This document shows positions 42,928 to 50,464 of a DNA stretch of 64,000 nt, piece by piece. This stretch comes from Pontibacter russatus (GTDB lineage Bacteria; Bacteroidota; Bacteroidia; Cytophagales; Hymenobacteraceae): contig NZ_CP047984.1 in NCBI RefSeq assembly GCF_009931655.1, forward strand, positions 2,002,501 through 2,066,500. Reading direction: 5' to 3'. Below the pieces are notes generated by a model. That model did no database searches. It saw nothing but the letters and a program-made list of their open reading frames with translations, and was not told the DNA's origin. The position numbers and the translations under genes were made by a program. Within the stretch, counting starts at the first letter, position 1. Each line of letters opens with the position of its first letter.

Positions 42928-42999
42928 ATGTCACCGTACGAGATTTTTTTAATTCTCATTGCGGTCGCCTTCCTGTTTAGGAAGAACGATGATCGCTAA
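42928..42999 (+). CDS. Candidate 23-residue membrane peptide
   Basis: ATG at 42928 starts MSPYEIFLILIAVAFLFRKN with the end DDR. It has one hydrophobic segment with a charged tail, the usual look of a small single-pass membrane peptide. Support is a terminator hairpin 22 bases past the stop and an AT-rich upstream that could serve as promoter. There is no known homologue I can name. Chance cannot be excluded for so short a frame. Confidence 0.4.
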   Translation: MSPYEIFLILIAVAFLFRKNDDR

Positions 43000-43021
43000 C
43001 TAAAACTATGTTCAACTCAGT

Positions 43022-43049
43022 GCCGCTCCTTATAGGGGCGGCCTTTTTT
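43022..43049 (+). terminator. Terminator after the 23-residue peptide
   Basis: An 8-bp stem (GCCGCTCC/GGGGCGGC, one G-T pair) with a 5-base loop and then a run of six or seven T. Confidence 0.8.
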
Positions 43050-43252
43050 ATCTACGTGTGTTACTTTATAACAATATACGACCTTGTCTAAGAGTTTGTT
43101 TTATTATATTCAAATATAATATAAAACCCTATCCACTCTATAGTTTCTGCATAGTACCCTTGCACCGTTATTGAGCTAATTAACAGCTTCCCACTTTCTC
43201 TTACATATAAGCCCACTTAATTATAGTTGAATACTACTCAAGGTATAAGTTT

Positions 43253-43369
43253 ATGTACTACTTCCTAACCCAGAGAACAGAAGTAGTTTTGATGCGCAAG
43301 GGTAATTACCTAATCAATACTGTCCCCAATGCTGTTGCCAAGCCTATTGATTGGAAACAAAGGTTTTAA
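43253..43369 (+). CDS. Candidate 38-residue small protein
   Basis: ATG at 43253, MYYFLTQRTEVVLMRKGNYL then INTVPNAVAKPIDWKQRF, stop at 43369. The composition is protein-like and basic, but length and AT-rich surroundings mean it could be a chance frame or a gene fragment. It ends 8 bases before the right copy of the 21-bp direct repeat. Confidence 0.3.
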   Translation: MYYFLTQRTEVVLMRKGNYLINTVPNAVAKPIDWKQRF

Positions 43370-43376
43370 AATGTTA

Positions 43377-43397
43377 TTTGCAGTCTAACTGACTGCA
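43377..43397 (+). repeat. 21-bp direct repeat, right copy
   Basis: Identical to 42537-42557. Here the dyad is followed by AAAC and seven T residues, so it forms a plausible intrinsic terminator just before nth. Confidence 0.85.
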
Positions 43398-43407
43398 AAC
43401 TTTTTTT

Positions 43408-44088
43408 ATGCAAAAGAAGGAACGCTACAGGCTCCTGATCGAGTACTTTACCCAGCACTTCCCGGAGCCGGAAACGGAACTGGCGTACCAAAACCCCTAC
43501 GAGTTGATTCTGGCCGTGGTGCTGAGCGCGCAGTGCACCGACAAGCGCGTGAACATGGTGACGCCCGCCCTGTTTGAGGCGTACCCCACGGCGGAGCACC
43601 TGGCCACGGCCACGCCCGAGGAAATCTTCCCTTACATCAAGAGCATCTCGTACCCCAACAACAAAGCCAAGCACCTGGCCGGGCTCGGGAAGATGCTGGT
43701 AGAGAAGTTTAACGCCGAGGTGCCGGGCACCGTGGAGGACCTGGTGAAGCTGCCCGGCGTGGGCCGCAAAACGGCCAACGTCATCGTGTCCGTTATCTGG
43801 AACCAGCCTGCCATGGCCGTAGACACGCATGTGTTCCGGGTAAGCAAGCGCCTCGGCCTGGTAACCAAAAACTCGAAAACACCGGTAGAGGTAGAGCGGC
43901 AACTCGTGGCCAACCTGCCCACGGAGCTGGTATCGAAGGCGCACCACTGGCTCATTCTGCACGGCCGCTACATCTGCCTGGCCCGCCGCCCCAAATGCGA
44001 GACATGCCCCCTCTCCCACTTCTGCGCCTTTTTCCAGAAAAACTTCCCTAACATTCCGGACGACCCGGAGAATAAGCTGGGCGGATAG
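43408..44088 (+). CDS. nth: Endonuclease III
   Basis: A 226-residue DNA glycosylase/AP lyase that removes oxidised pyrimidines. The helix-hairpin-helix LPGVGRKTANV holds the catalytic Lys121, and Asp139 is in AMAVDTHVFRV (Lys120 and Asp138 in E. coli). The iron-sulfur cluster ligands are Cys190, Cys197, Cys200 and Cys206 (spacing 6-2-5). It starts 10 bases after the right copy of the 21-bp repeat, whose hairpin and T-tract would stop read-through from the left; its promoter must therefore lie in or very near that repeat. Confidence 0.95.
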   Translation: MQKKERYRLLIEYFTQHFPEPETELAYQNPYELILAVVLSAQCTDKRVNMVTPALFEAYPTAEHLATATPEEIFPYIKSISYPNNKAKHLAGLGKMLVEKFNAEVPGTVEDLVKLPGVGRKTANVIVSVIWNQPAMAVDTHVFRVSKRLGLVTKNSKTPVEVERQLVANLPTELVSKAHHWLILHGRYICLARRPKCETCPLSHFCAFFQKNFPNIPDDPENKLGG

Positions 44089-44211
44089 GCGGCTCCTTCT
44101 CCGCTAAATCTGTTTATTTGTATATAAGAAAGGCGTATTATATTAGAATATGTTTATATTTAGCTTTCATCAATTTGACGGCCAAGCTGAATAAATAAAC
44201 ATACTCTTACT

Positions 44212-44799
44212 ATGCACCCTGTACTGAACAGAAACTTATTCTTTGTAAAGGAACATGCCGGCATCTTCAAGGCGGCCAACAATTTCGACATATATGACCC
44301 GGAAAACCAGCAGCAGCTGATGACGTGCCGGGAGGAGAAACTGGGCTTCTTTACCCGCATCCTCCGCTTCACCGACTACAAGCGGATGACACCCTTCAAC
44401 ATTGTGGTAAGCAGCACCAGCGGCGAGAAAGTGCTGACGGTGAGGCGGGGCGTGTCTTTGCTGCGCTCGAAAGTGGAGGTGCTGGATGAGCACGACAACG
44501 TGGTGGGCAAGCTGAAGCAGCAGCTTCTCTCGCTTGGCGGCAAGTTCAGCGTGTTAGACGCCGACGAGAATTTCCTGTTCTCCCTCAAAGGCAAGTGGAC
44601 CAGCTGGGACTTCAAGTTCGTGAAGGACGATATGGAGTTTGCGCGCGTCACCAAGAAGTGGGCCGGCATCGGGAAAGAGTTCTTCACCTCCGCAGACAAT
44701 TACATCCTGAAGGTAGAGGACCAGGTGCCGCAGGACAATAACATCCGGGTGCTGCTGCTGGGCGCCGTGCTGTGCATCGACATGGTTTTGAAAGAGTAG
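44212..44799 (+). CDS. Phospholipid scramblase / LURP-one-like protein
   Basis: A 195-residue protein, MHPVLNRNLFFVKEHAGIFK onward, made of successive beta strands in the order expected of the tubby-like LURP-one/scramblase fold: VVSSTSGEKVLTVRRGVSLL, then KVEVLDEHDNVVGKL, then FSVLDADENFLFSLKG. The C-terminal hydrophobic helix VLLLGAVLCIDMVLKE would be the central helix of that barrel. Bacterial members have no proven function. It stands alone, followed by two hairpins. Confidence 0.7.
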   Translation: MHPVLNRNLFFVKEHAGIFKAANNFDIYDPENQQQLMTCREEKLGFFTRILRFTDYKRMTPFNIVVSSTSGEKVLTVRRGVSLLRSKVEVLDEHDNVVGKLKQQLLSLGGKFSVLDADENFLFSLKGKWTSWDFKFVKDDMEFARVTKKWAGIGKEFFTSADNYILKVEDQVPQDNNIRVLLLGAVLCIDMVLKE

Positions 44800-44816
44800 T
44801 TTATATATAAGCAAAA

Positions 44817-44848
44817 GGACACAGACAGCAGGCATCAGGACACAGGAC
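44817..44848 (+). repeat. GACACAGGAC-type intergenic repeat
   Basis: A run of the words GGACACAGAC, CAGGCATC and AGGACACAGGAC, related to those at 5402-5572. Confidence 0.5.
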
Positions 44849-44857
44849 TTTTTTATC

Positions 44858-44900
44858 GCATCATATATGCTAACCACCAACTGTTTAGCATATATGATGC
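44858..44900. repeat. Perfect 16-bp inverted repeat
   Basis: GCATCATATATGCTAA and its exact reverse complement are separated by 11 bases. Each arm holds CATATATG. Two T-poor bases follow, so it is a poor terminator. Confidence 0.6.
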
Positions 44901-44952
44901 TTTGCCAGGGCACTTAGGCTTTTGTCTTAACACAGGTTCATATATAAGTAGC

Positions 44953-45000
44953 AAGCACAGCCTGTTGTGAAAGAAATGCCACGGCAGGCTGTGCTTGTTT
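44953..45000 (+). terminator. Terminator-like hairpin before the oxidoreductase gene
   Basis: A perfect 12-bp stem (AAGCACAGCCTG/CAGGCTGTGCTT) with a 20-base loop followed by GTTTTGG. The remaining 140 bases up to the next gene show nothing else. Confidence 0.65.
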
Positions 45001-45142
45001 TGGTGGCCCCCTCGTTTACGTGCAAGGTCCCTCGATTTCTATGATTGGAGAAATGCGCTGAAGAAGCTTGCAGCGCAGGACACGGCATTCGCGCGAAATT
45101 CTGCTTAACTTGAGGCACGATAAACAGCTCAACCCATTTCTC

Positions 45143-46204
45143 ATGAAGAAAACCATCAACACAGGCCTGCTTGGCTTTGGCATGTCCGGCAGCGTGTTCC
45201 ATGCGCCGTTCATCACCAACGTACCGGGGCTGCACCTCTCCAAGATCAGGGAAACGCGCCCCGAAAACATAGCCCTCGCCAACGCCCGCTACCCGCAGGC
45301 GGAGATAGTGCAGGATGCCAGGGCAATTTTTGAGGATGCTTCCATTGACCTCGTGGTGCTGGCTACGCCCAACGTCTCGCACCTGCCACTGGCAAAAGAA
45401 GCCCTGCAGGCTGGCAAGCACGTGGTAGTGGAGAAGCCTTTCACCGTCACCTCGGCAGAGGCCGACGAACTGATTGCGCTGGCCAAAAGCAAAGACAGGC
45501 TGCTGACCGTGTTCCACAACCGCCGCTGGGACAGCGACTTCAAAACAATCACGAAAATAGTGGCGGGCAACCTGCTGGGTAACGTGGTGGAGTATGAGGC
45601 GCACTTCGACAGGTTCCGTGATTTTCTGAAGCCAGACTCCTGGAAGGAGGAAAACGCCCCCGGCTCGGGCATTCTCTATGACCTCGGCTCACACCTGATA
45701 GACCAGGCGCTTTGCCTGTTCGGTCTGCCGTCGGAGATTTCTGCCGACCTGCGCACGCAGCGCCGGGACAGCCGGATAACAGACAACTTCCACCTGATGC
45801 TGCACTACCCTACCCTGCGGGTTATTCTAAGAGCCGGGATGCTGGTGAGCGAGCCGGGGCCGCGCTACAAACTTTATGGCGACAAAGGCTCTTTCCTGAA
45901 ATATGGGATGGATGTGCAGGAAGCGGCGCTAAAAGAAGGAAAGGCCCCCAAAGGAGCAGCTGACTGGGGCATTGAGCCGGAGGATATATGGGGCAGGCTG
46001 AACACCCAGATAAACGACCAGCACATCACAGGCAGGATAGAGAGCGAGACAGGCGACTACACGGCTTTCTATCAAAATGTATATGCCGCCCTGACAGGCA
46101 GCGGGGAACTGGAGGTAAAGCCGGAGCAGGCGCGTAACGTAATCAGGGTGATAGAGTTAGCCATGCAGAGCCACGCAGAAAAAAGGACGCTAAAGTATAT
46201 ATAG
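45143..46204 (+). CDS. Gfo/Idh/MocA family oxidoreductase
   Basis: A 353-residue NAD(P)-dependent dehydrogenase. The Rossmann motif GLLGFGMSGSVFHAPF is at about residues 7-22, and VVVEKPFTVTSAEADEL with the conserved EKP is near residue 95. A C-terminal beta-sheet domain includes SGILYDLGSHLIDQAL. I start it at ATG 45143 (MKKTINTGLLGFG); the upstream extension is not conserved. Such enzymes oxidise or reduce sugars or cyclitols. The substrate cannot be deduced; E. coli YdgJ is the closest type I recall. Confidence 0.92.
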   Translation: MKKTINTGLLGFGMSGSVFHAPFITNVPGLHLSKIRETRPENIALANARYPQAEIVQDARAIFEDASIDLVVLATPNVSHLPLAKEALQAGKHVVVEKPFTVTSAEADELIALAKSKDRLLTVFHNRRWDSDFKTITKIVAGNLLGNVVEYEAHFDRFRDFLKPDSWKEENAPGSGILYDLGSHLIDQALCLFGLPSEISADLRTQRRDSRITDNFHLMLHYPTLRVILRAGMLVSEPGPRYKLYGDKGSFLKYGMDVQEAALKEGKAPKGAADWGIEPEDIWGRLNTQINDQHITGRIESETGDYTAFYQNVYAALTGSGELEVKPEQARNVIRVIELAMQSHAEKRTLKYI

Positions 46205-46265
46205 ATGATGTATACTTTCTTACATTTAGCTTTTTGATGCGCTACTTTACTTCCTCTATAAAACT

Positions 46266-46934
46266 ATGTTCATCGGCCATTTTGCTGCTGGCTTTGCAGG
46301 CAAAGCCGTAGCGCCCAAAGCCTCGCTGGGCACCATGTTTCTGGCTGCCCAGTTCCTGGACCTGCTCTGGCCCACCCTGCTCCTCCTGAACCTGGAGCAC
46401 GCCACCGTTGCCCCTGCACCGGGCAAGTTCACCCCGCTCGACTTTACCCACTATCCCATTTCGCACAGTCTGCTGCTTGTTTTGGGCTGGGGGCTGCTGT
46501 TCGGGCTGGTGTACTGGCTGCTCCGGAAAGACACAAGAACGGCGCTGGTGCTGGGCCTGCTGGTAGTCAGCCACTGGTTCCTCGACTTAGTGGTGCACGT
46601 GCCGGATTTGCCGCTGTGGCCGGGCAACTCACCCATGGTAGGCCTGGGACTTTGGAACTCGATGCCTGGTACGCTGCTGGTGGAGGGGCTGCTGTTTGCA
46701 GGAGGACTGTGGCTGTATCTTCGAGCTAAAGCGGCGGCCAAAACAACCACATACGCGTTGTGGGCGCTTGTTGCTTTTCTGGTGCTGGTATACATAGCCA
46801 ACGTGTTCGGGCCTCCTCCCACCGATATCACGGCTGTTGCCTGGGCTGGGCAGTTGCAGTGGATTCTGGTGCTCTGGGCCTACTGGGCAGACCGCAAACT
46901 GGCAAACACGGCTTTAACGCCAGGAACCATATAA
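46266..46934 (+). CDS. Membrane-bound metal-dependent hydrolase-like protein
   Basis: A 222-residue protein with about six hydrophobic segments and clustered His/Asp: GHFAAGFAGKA, FLAAQFLDLLWP, DFTHYPISHSLLL, SHWFLDLVVHVPD. These match the YdjM / LexA-binding inner-membrane hydrolase family (PF04307-like). The reaction is unknown. It follows the oxidoreductase gene by 61 bp, perhaps in one transcript. Confidence 0.75.
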   Translation: MFIGHFAAGFAGKAVAPKASLGTMFLAAQFLDLLWPTLLLLNLEHATVAPAPGKFTPLDFTHYPISHSLLLVLGWGLLFGLVYWLLRKDTRTALVLGLLVVSHWFLDLVVHVPDLPLWPGNSPMVGLGLWNSMPGTLLVEGLLFAGGLWLYLRAKAAAKTTTYALWALVAFLVLVYIANVFGPPPTDITAVAWAGQLQWILVLWAYWADRKLANTALTPGTI

Positions 46935-46981
46935 AGCTCGTTTCAAGAAATTAGCATTCATACAGACAGCACAAAGGAAAA

Positions 46982-47015
46982 AGCGCCGGCAAACCATATA
47001 TGGTTTGCCGGCGCT
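46982..47015 (-). terminator. Perfect 34-bp palindrome, terminator of the gene to the right
   Basis: AGCGCCGGCAAACC pairs with GGTTTGCCGGCGCT around ATATAT. On the minus strand it is followed by TTTTTCC, which fits termination of the gene at 47143-47616. Confidence 0.75.
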
Positions 47016-47094
47016 CCTGCTTTCTGATAGATTAAGTATCCGGACAAAACTAACTTGCACACATCAAGCTCCTGTTTGTCAATTGTATAAAGCA

Positions 47095-47128
47095 TAAGAA
47101 GTCTTATGTCTTGATACTTGTGTCCTTT
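47095..47128 (-). repeat. GACACAGGAC-type intergenic repeat
   Basis: On the minus strand words AGGACACAAG, AAGACATAAGAC, related to those at 5402-5572 and 44817-44848. Confidence 0.45.
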
Positions 47129-47142
47129 TACTTATATATGGC

Positions 47143-47616
47143 TCAGCTTCGCTCGTGTCGGTGGTGCGCCCGGTTCTTCATGCCGTCGCGGCCTCTTCTT
47201 TCCTTATGCTGGGCCCGCATCTGCTCGCGTTGCGCCTGGTACTGGGCATATTGCTTCTTGGTGAGGATGTCTTTCAGCTCAGCATCCCATTGTGCGCGGG
47301 CGGCCTCCATCTCCTGGAGCTGGCCTCTGTCGTGCATGTTTCCGTCTTTATGCCTTTCCCGCATCGCTTCCCGCTGCTCCATCTGCTTCAGGTTCAGCGC
47401 CTGCAGCTTCCTGGTCTGAGACTTGTTTAAGCCCAGTTCCTTGCTCATCTTCTCGGTGCGGCGGGAGGCCCGCTCCTCCGGCGTCCGGTCGCCTTTCCTG
47501 TCTTTTCCACCGCGTTGTTCGGTGCGGTGCTTTCTTTCTTTTTGCGGTGCCTGCTGCGCCATAGTGCTGCCGGCCACCAACAAGGTTAATGCGAGTACCA
47601 TGAATGTCTTCTTCAT
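47143..47616 (-). CDS. Periplasmic Spy/CpxP-like or DUF4890 protein
   Basis: A 157-residue protein with a signal peptide (MKKTFMVLALTLLVAGSTMA) and an extremely charged helical body: TPEERASRRTEKMSKELGLN, then KQMEQREAMRERHKDGN and KKQYAQYQAQREQMRAQ. The LTPEE/LGLN-x-x-Q-x-x-K-hydrophobic pattern is that of the DUF4890/Spy-like small periplasmic chaperone group in Bacteroidota. Spy proteins prevent aggregation of unfolded envelope proteins; that role here is an inference. It is monocistronic, with the palindrome at 46982 as terminator. Confidence 0.78.
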   Translation of the reverse strand: MKKTFMVLALTLLVAGSTMAQQAPQKERKHRTEQRGGKDRKGDRTPEERASRRTEKMSKELGLNKSQTRKLQALNLKQMEQREAMRERHKDGNMHDRGQLQEMEAARAQWDAELKDILTKKQYAQYQAQREQMRAQHKERRGRDGMKNRAHHRHERS

Positions 47617-47830
47617 CTTCTTTGCTTTAATTTAAGGGTGATGTAGTATTTGGTGCAAAGGACCGTATCCGGAGATTTGCCTACCTACAAAATCACATCA
47701 CCAAAGCCTGTGCCAGAGTTTATATATAGCAAGAAGCTGGAGAATGAAAGTATTGGAAAGAACAGGGAGTGAGCGTAATAAGTGCTGATTAGCAGACTCA
47801 AAGCATATATAACTTCGCCAGTTGAACCAA

Positions 47831-49027
47831 CTACCGCGCCGCCCGAGCCAGTACCTCCTCTACCTGCAGCACCAGTTGCCGCCGGTCAAAAACTTTCCGG
47901 GCGATGGCCTCGCCGCGCGCACCAGCCTGCAGCAGTGCCTCGGGCTGCGCCAGCAACTTTTCTATAACCTGCGCCATCGCATCCGGCTGCTCAGCAGGCG
48001 TATACCAGCCACAGCCATGCTCTTCCACGAAAGCCTTTGTCCAGCCGGGGTTAGTCACCAGCACAGGCGTGCCGCAGGCCAGGCTGTCATATAGCTTGGC
48101 GGGGGAGTTGGCTGCCAGCACGGGCAGGTTGTTGAACGAAACAACCGACAATGCCGCCAGTTTGAACAGCAGGAACACTTCGGTGCGGGGCTGCGGGGGC
48201 AGCAGCAGCAGGTTGGGCATCCGTTGTGCCAGTTGCCGCAGTTGCGGCTCGTAATACCCGCTGCCCGTAAAAACAAAGTGTATATGCGGATTTCCGGATA
48301 GAATTTCCACCACCTGCAGCAGCGTCGGGATGTCGTTGGCGCGGCCGTAGGTGCCGGCGTACAGCACCACCTGCTTCCCCTGCAACCCGTGCTTCAGGCA
48401 CAGGGCCTCTACCTCCTGCGGCAGTGCGGCGTCCACCAGCGGCAAATCAGTGCCGTTGTAATTGGTGGTGATCTTTTCCCGGCTGACGCCCAGGCTGGCT
48501 ACATACTCGGTCATATCCGGGGAGAGCGTGATGATGTGGCTGGCGCTCTGGTAAAGGCTTTTCTCCATCTTGTAGAGTCGCTGCTTTACCCACCTGCCCT
48601 TTACGGCACCCATCGCAATCGGGAAACTGGGCCACAGGTCCTGCACCTCAAACACCCAAGGCACCCCGCGCAGCCGGGCCACCCGCGCGGCTACCCACGG
48701 TGTGGTGAGCGGGGTGGACACGGCCCATATCACATCCGGCTTCGGCAACTGCATGGCCCGCTTAAAGGCGCTCCCGGCAAAGCCCGCAAAAGATTTCAGC
48801 CGCTGCGCAATGCCCATTTTGTTTGCGTAAGCCACCTTGCACTCGTGCAGTTCCACCCCCTCCGGCACCCACGGATAGTTGTCAGTGATGCGCGCGCGCC
48901 GCCACCCGTCGCTGGCTACCAGGCTCAGCCGGTGGCGCTTCGCCAGCTCCGCCATAAAAGAGTAGTGGCGGCAGGTGGCGGGGCAATCCGGGTTCTGGTG
49001 GTGCTGGTTTAAGACGGCAATGTGCAT
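47831..49027 (-). CDS. Family 4 glycosyltransferase
   Basis: A 398-residue GT-B fold enzyme. The N-terminal domain begins MHIAVLNQHHQNPDCPATCR and includes WVFEVQDLWPSFPIAMGAVK. The nucleotide-sugar side has VLYAGTYGRANDIPTLLQVV (about 230-249) and the C-terminal ANSPAKLYDSLACGTPVLV, with the E/D-x7-E region partly replaced by Asp. The pattern resembles WbuB/WcaI-like enzymes that transfer N-acetyl-fucosamine-type sugars in surface polysaccharide. No polysaccharide cluster surrounds it, only a family 2 enzyme far downstream. Confidence 0.88.
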   Translation of the reverse strand: MHIAVLNQHHQNPDCPATCRHYSFMAELAKRHRLSLVASDGWRRARITDNYPWVPEGVELHECKVAYANKMGIAQRLKSFAGFAGSAFKRAMQLPKPDVIWAVSTPLTTPWVAARVARLRGVPWVFEVQDLWPSFPIAMGAVKGRWVKQRLYKMEKSLYQSASHIITLSPDMTEYVASLGVSREKITTNYNGTDLPLVDAALPQEVEALCLKHGLQGKQVVLYAGTYGRANDIPTLLQVVEILSGNPHIHFVFTGSGYYEPQLRQLAQRMPNLLLLPPQPRTEVFLLFKLAALSVVSFNNLPVLAANSPAKLYDSLACGTPVLVTNPGWTKAFVEEHGCGWYTPAEQPDAMAQVIEKLLAQPEALLQAGARGEAIARKVFDRRQLVLQVEEVLARAAR

Positions 49028-49029
49028 GT

Positions 49030-49135
49030 GTTGTTTGCTGGGTGTTGGTTGATGGTTGGTTGCTGACTGGCTTATTGCTGATTGATAGCTGGATGGTTGA
49101 AATTGCTGTATTGTTAAAGGGTTGAATGGCTGGGG
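49030..49135 (+). repeat. Low-complexity ATTGTTG-type intergenic repeat, copy 3
   Basis: TG-rich words (GGTTGATGGTTGGTTGCTGA, TTGCTGATTGATAG, GTTGAATGGCTGG) just upstream of the glycosyltransferase gene. The remainder of this 358-bp gap (49136-49320) has only TATATA runs. Confidence 0.55.
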
Positions 49136-49320
49136 CGATTTACAAATAGTCAGGGAGCAGAAACACCAGCGTTATATATAACCGGCAAAAGAAGCCTTTG
49201 AAGTTTCAGGTATGATATGAATCCATTTATCTTCCATGCCGTCCCTTTCCTTTTCCCTGAAAAGCAGAAGTTATATATATTCTATATGCGTTTCGCCAAT
49301 GGTTCATGGTGTATGATATA

Positions 49321-49380
49321 TCCGAACAACAATTTAACCATATAGCAATTTTGCCATTCAACAAATAACAATCAGCAACC
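49321..49380 (-). repeat. Low-complexity ATTGTTG-type intergenic repeat, copy 4 (inverted)
   Basis: On the minus strand GGTTGCTGATTGTTATTTG, then GTTGAATGGC and ATGGTTAAATTGTTG, sharing words with copies 1-3. It lies directly after the gldB stop and, with copy 3, makes a loose inverted pair. Confidence 0.55.
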
Positions 49381-49385
49381 AAATC

Positions 49386-50390
49386 CTACCGGCGCCGCTC
49401 CGGCTTGTATCTCGACTCGTTGAAGATTTTGCCGTAGTCGGTCTCTGCCATCAGTCCGGGGAGGGTTACCTCGGGGTTGCGGGCCATATATTCCCGCACA
49501 ATCTGCCAACCCACCCAGGCACCGATGCGGCCGGGGGCGGAGGCGTCAATCTCGGGGGTGTTGGGGCGCTCGCCTATATACTTGTTCACCACAAAGGGGC
49601 TTTTCTCATATAGCAGGCCCTCCTCAATGAAATGTGCCCATATACGGCCCTCGTTATGCGTGACGTCCGCAATCTGCTGCGCCGAGTAACTAATGATGGC
49701 AGAGTCGGGGGTGCAGGGTAATGCCGACTGCACAAAATAGTAAGCCTTGCCGATGTTCAGCATCTCGGCCAGCAGGGTTCTGTCGGCGGGGTTGGTTTTG
49801 TTGAAGCGGTCGGAGAGCAGGAGCATGGCGGCCGGCACCATTTTCTCGCGCTCGTAGCGGTTCTGGATATACTCGTACACCTGCGGGCGGTAGCTGGCGC
49901 CCGCCCCGATAAAATAATCAATCCCGAACACCAGCAGGCTGTCGGATATATAAATGTCGTTGCCCAGGCTCCCCAGCCCGGTCACAAAGGTCTTCACCTC
50001 CGGCACCCGGAACTGCGGGTAGTGGAATTTCACCACTTTAAAGGCCGTCTCCAATTGCTGCTGCTCCTCTTCCATATCCCCGAAGCGCTTTTGGGCCTGC
50101 TGTGCCAGTGTGTCCAGCGAGGGGTTTGAGGACAGCTCGTAGAGGGAGGAGATAAGCTGCGCATCCGAAGAGTCGTTCCGCAGTTGCAGGTAGCTGGTGG
50201 CGAAGAGCGGGTGCTCTTTCAGGAAAAGGGCGATGTCCTGCTCAGAGTCGGCCTCGAAAAAAGGTTCCTCCAGCCGCTCAATGGTAACATCCACGGGCAC
50301 TTCGGCTATTTCATCGGGTATCTCGCAGCCTTCGTCTTTGCAGCCAAACGAGAGCAGAAGTATTGTCAGGAATAGATATCTGTAATACAT
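49386..50390 (-). CDS. gldB: Gliding motility lipoprotein GldB
   Basis: A 334-residue lipoprotein: MYYRYLFLTILLLSFGC with the lipidated Cys17. The body has VDVTIERLEEPFFEADSEQD, the RFGDMEEEQQQLETAFKVVKFHYPQF segment (in parts), and the diagnostic C-terminal APGRIGAWVGWQIVREYMAR followed by FNESRYKP. It matches GldB of Flavobacterium, needed for gliding and type IX secretion, anchored at the cell envelope. I use ATG 50390; a longer frame up to 50444 would put 18 residues before the signal peptide. Its promoter overlaps that of the next gene. Confidence 0.85.
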   Translation of the reverse strand: MYYRYLFLTILLLSFGCKDEGCEIPDEIAEVPVDVTIERLEEPFFEADSEQDIALFLKEHPLFATSYLQLRNDSSDAQLISSLYELSSNPSLDTLAQQAQKRFGDMEEEQQQLETAFKVVKFHYPQFRVPEVKTFVTGLGSLGNDIYISDSLLVFGIDYFIGAGASYRPQVYEYIQNRYEREKMVPAAMLLLSDRFNKTNPADRTLLAEMLNIGKAYYFVQSALPCTPDSAIISYSAQQIADVTHNEGRIWAHFIEEGLLYEKSPFVVNKYIGERPNTPEIDASAPGRIGAWVGWQIVREYMARNPEVTLPGLMAETDYGKIFNESRYKPERRR

Positions 50391-50397
50391 TGTTCTG

Positions 50398-50415
50398 TAT
50401 CTTTGTACAAAAATA
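50398..50415. promoter_or_regulatory. Face-to-face -7 elements of gldB and the PorT-like gene
   Basis: TATCTTTG (50398-50405, plus) and TATTTTTG (50408-50415, minus) are both full -7 boxes, two bases apart and pointing towards each other's gene region so that each initiation site lies within the other's box. The matching -33 elements are not clear. Confidence 0.55.
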
Positions 50416-50464
50416 GAGTGTTCCGCCGTATTAGGGTAACACAACGCACAATTAAACTACACTT

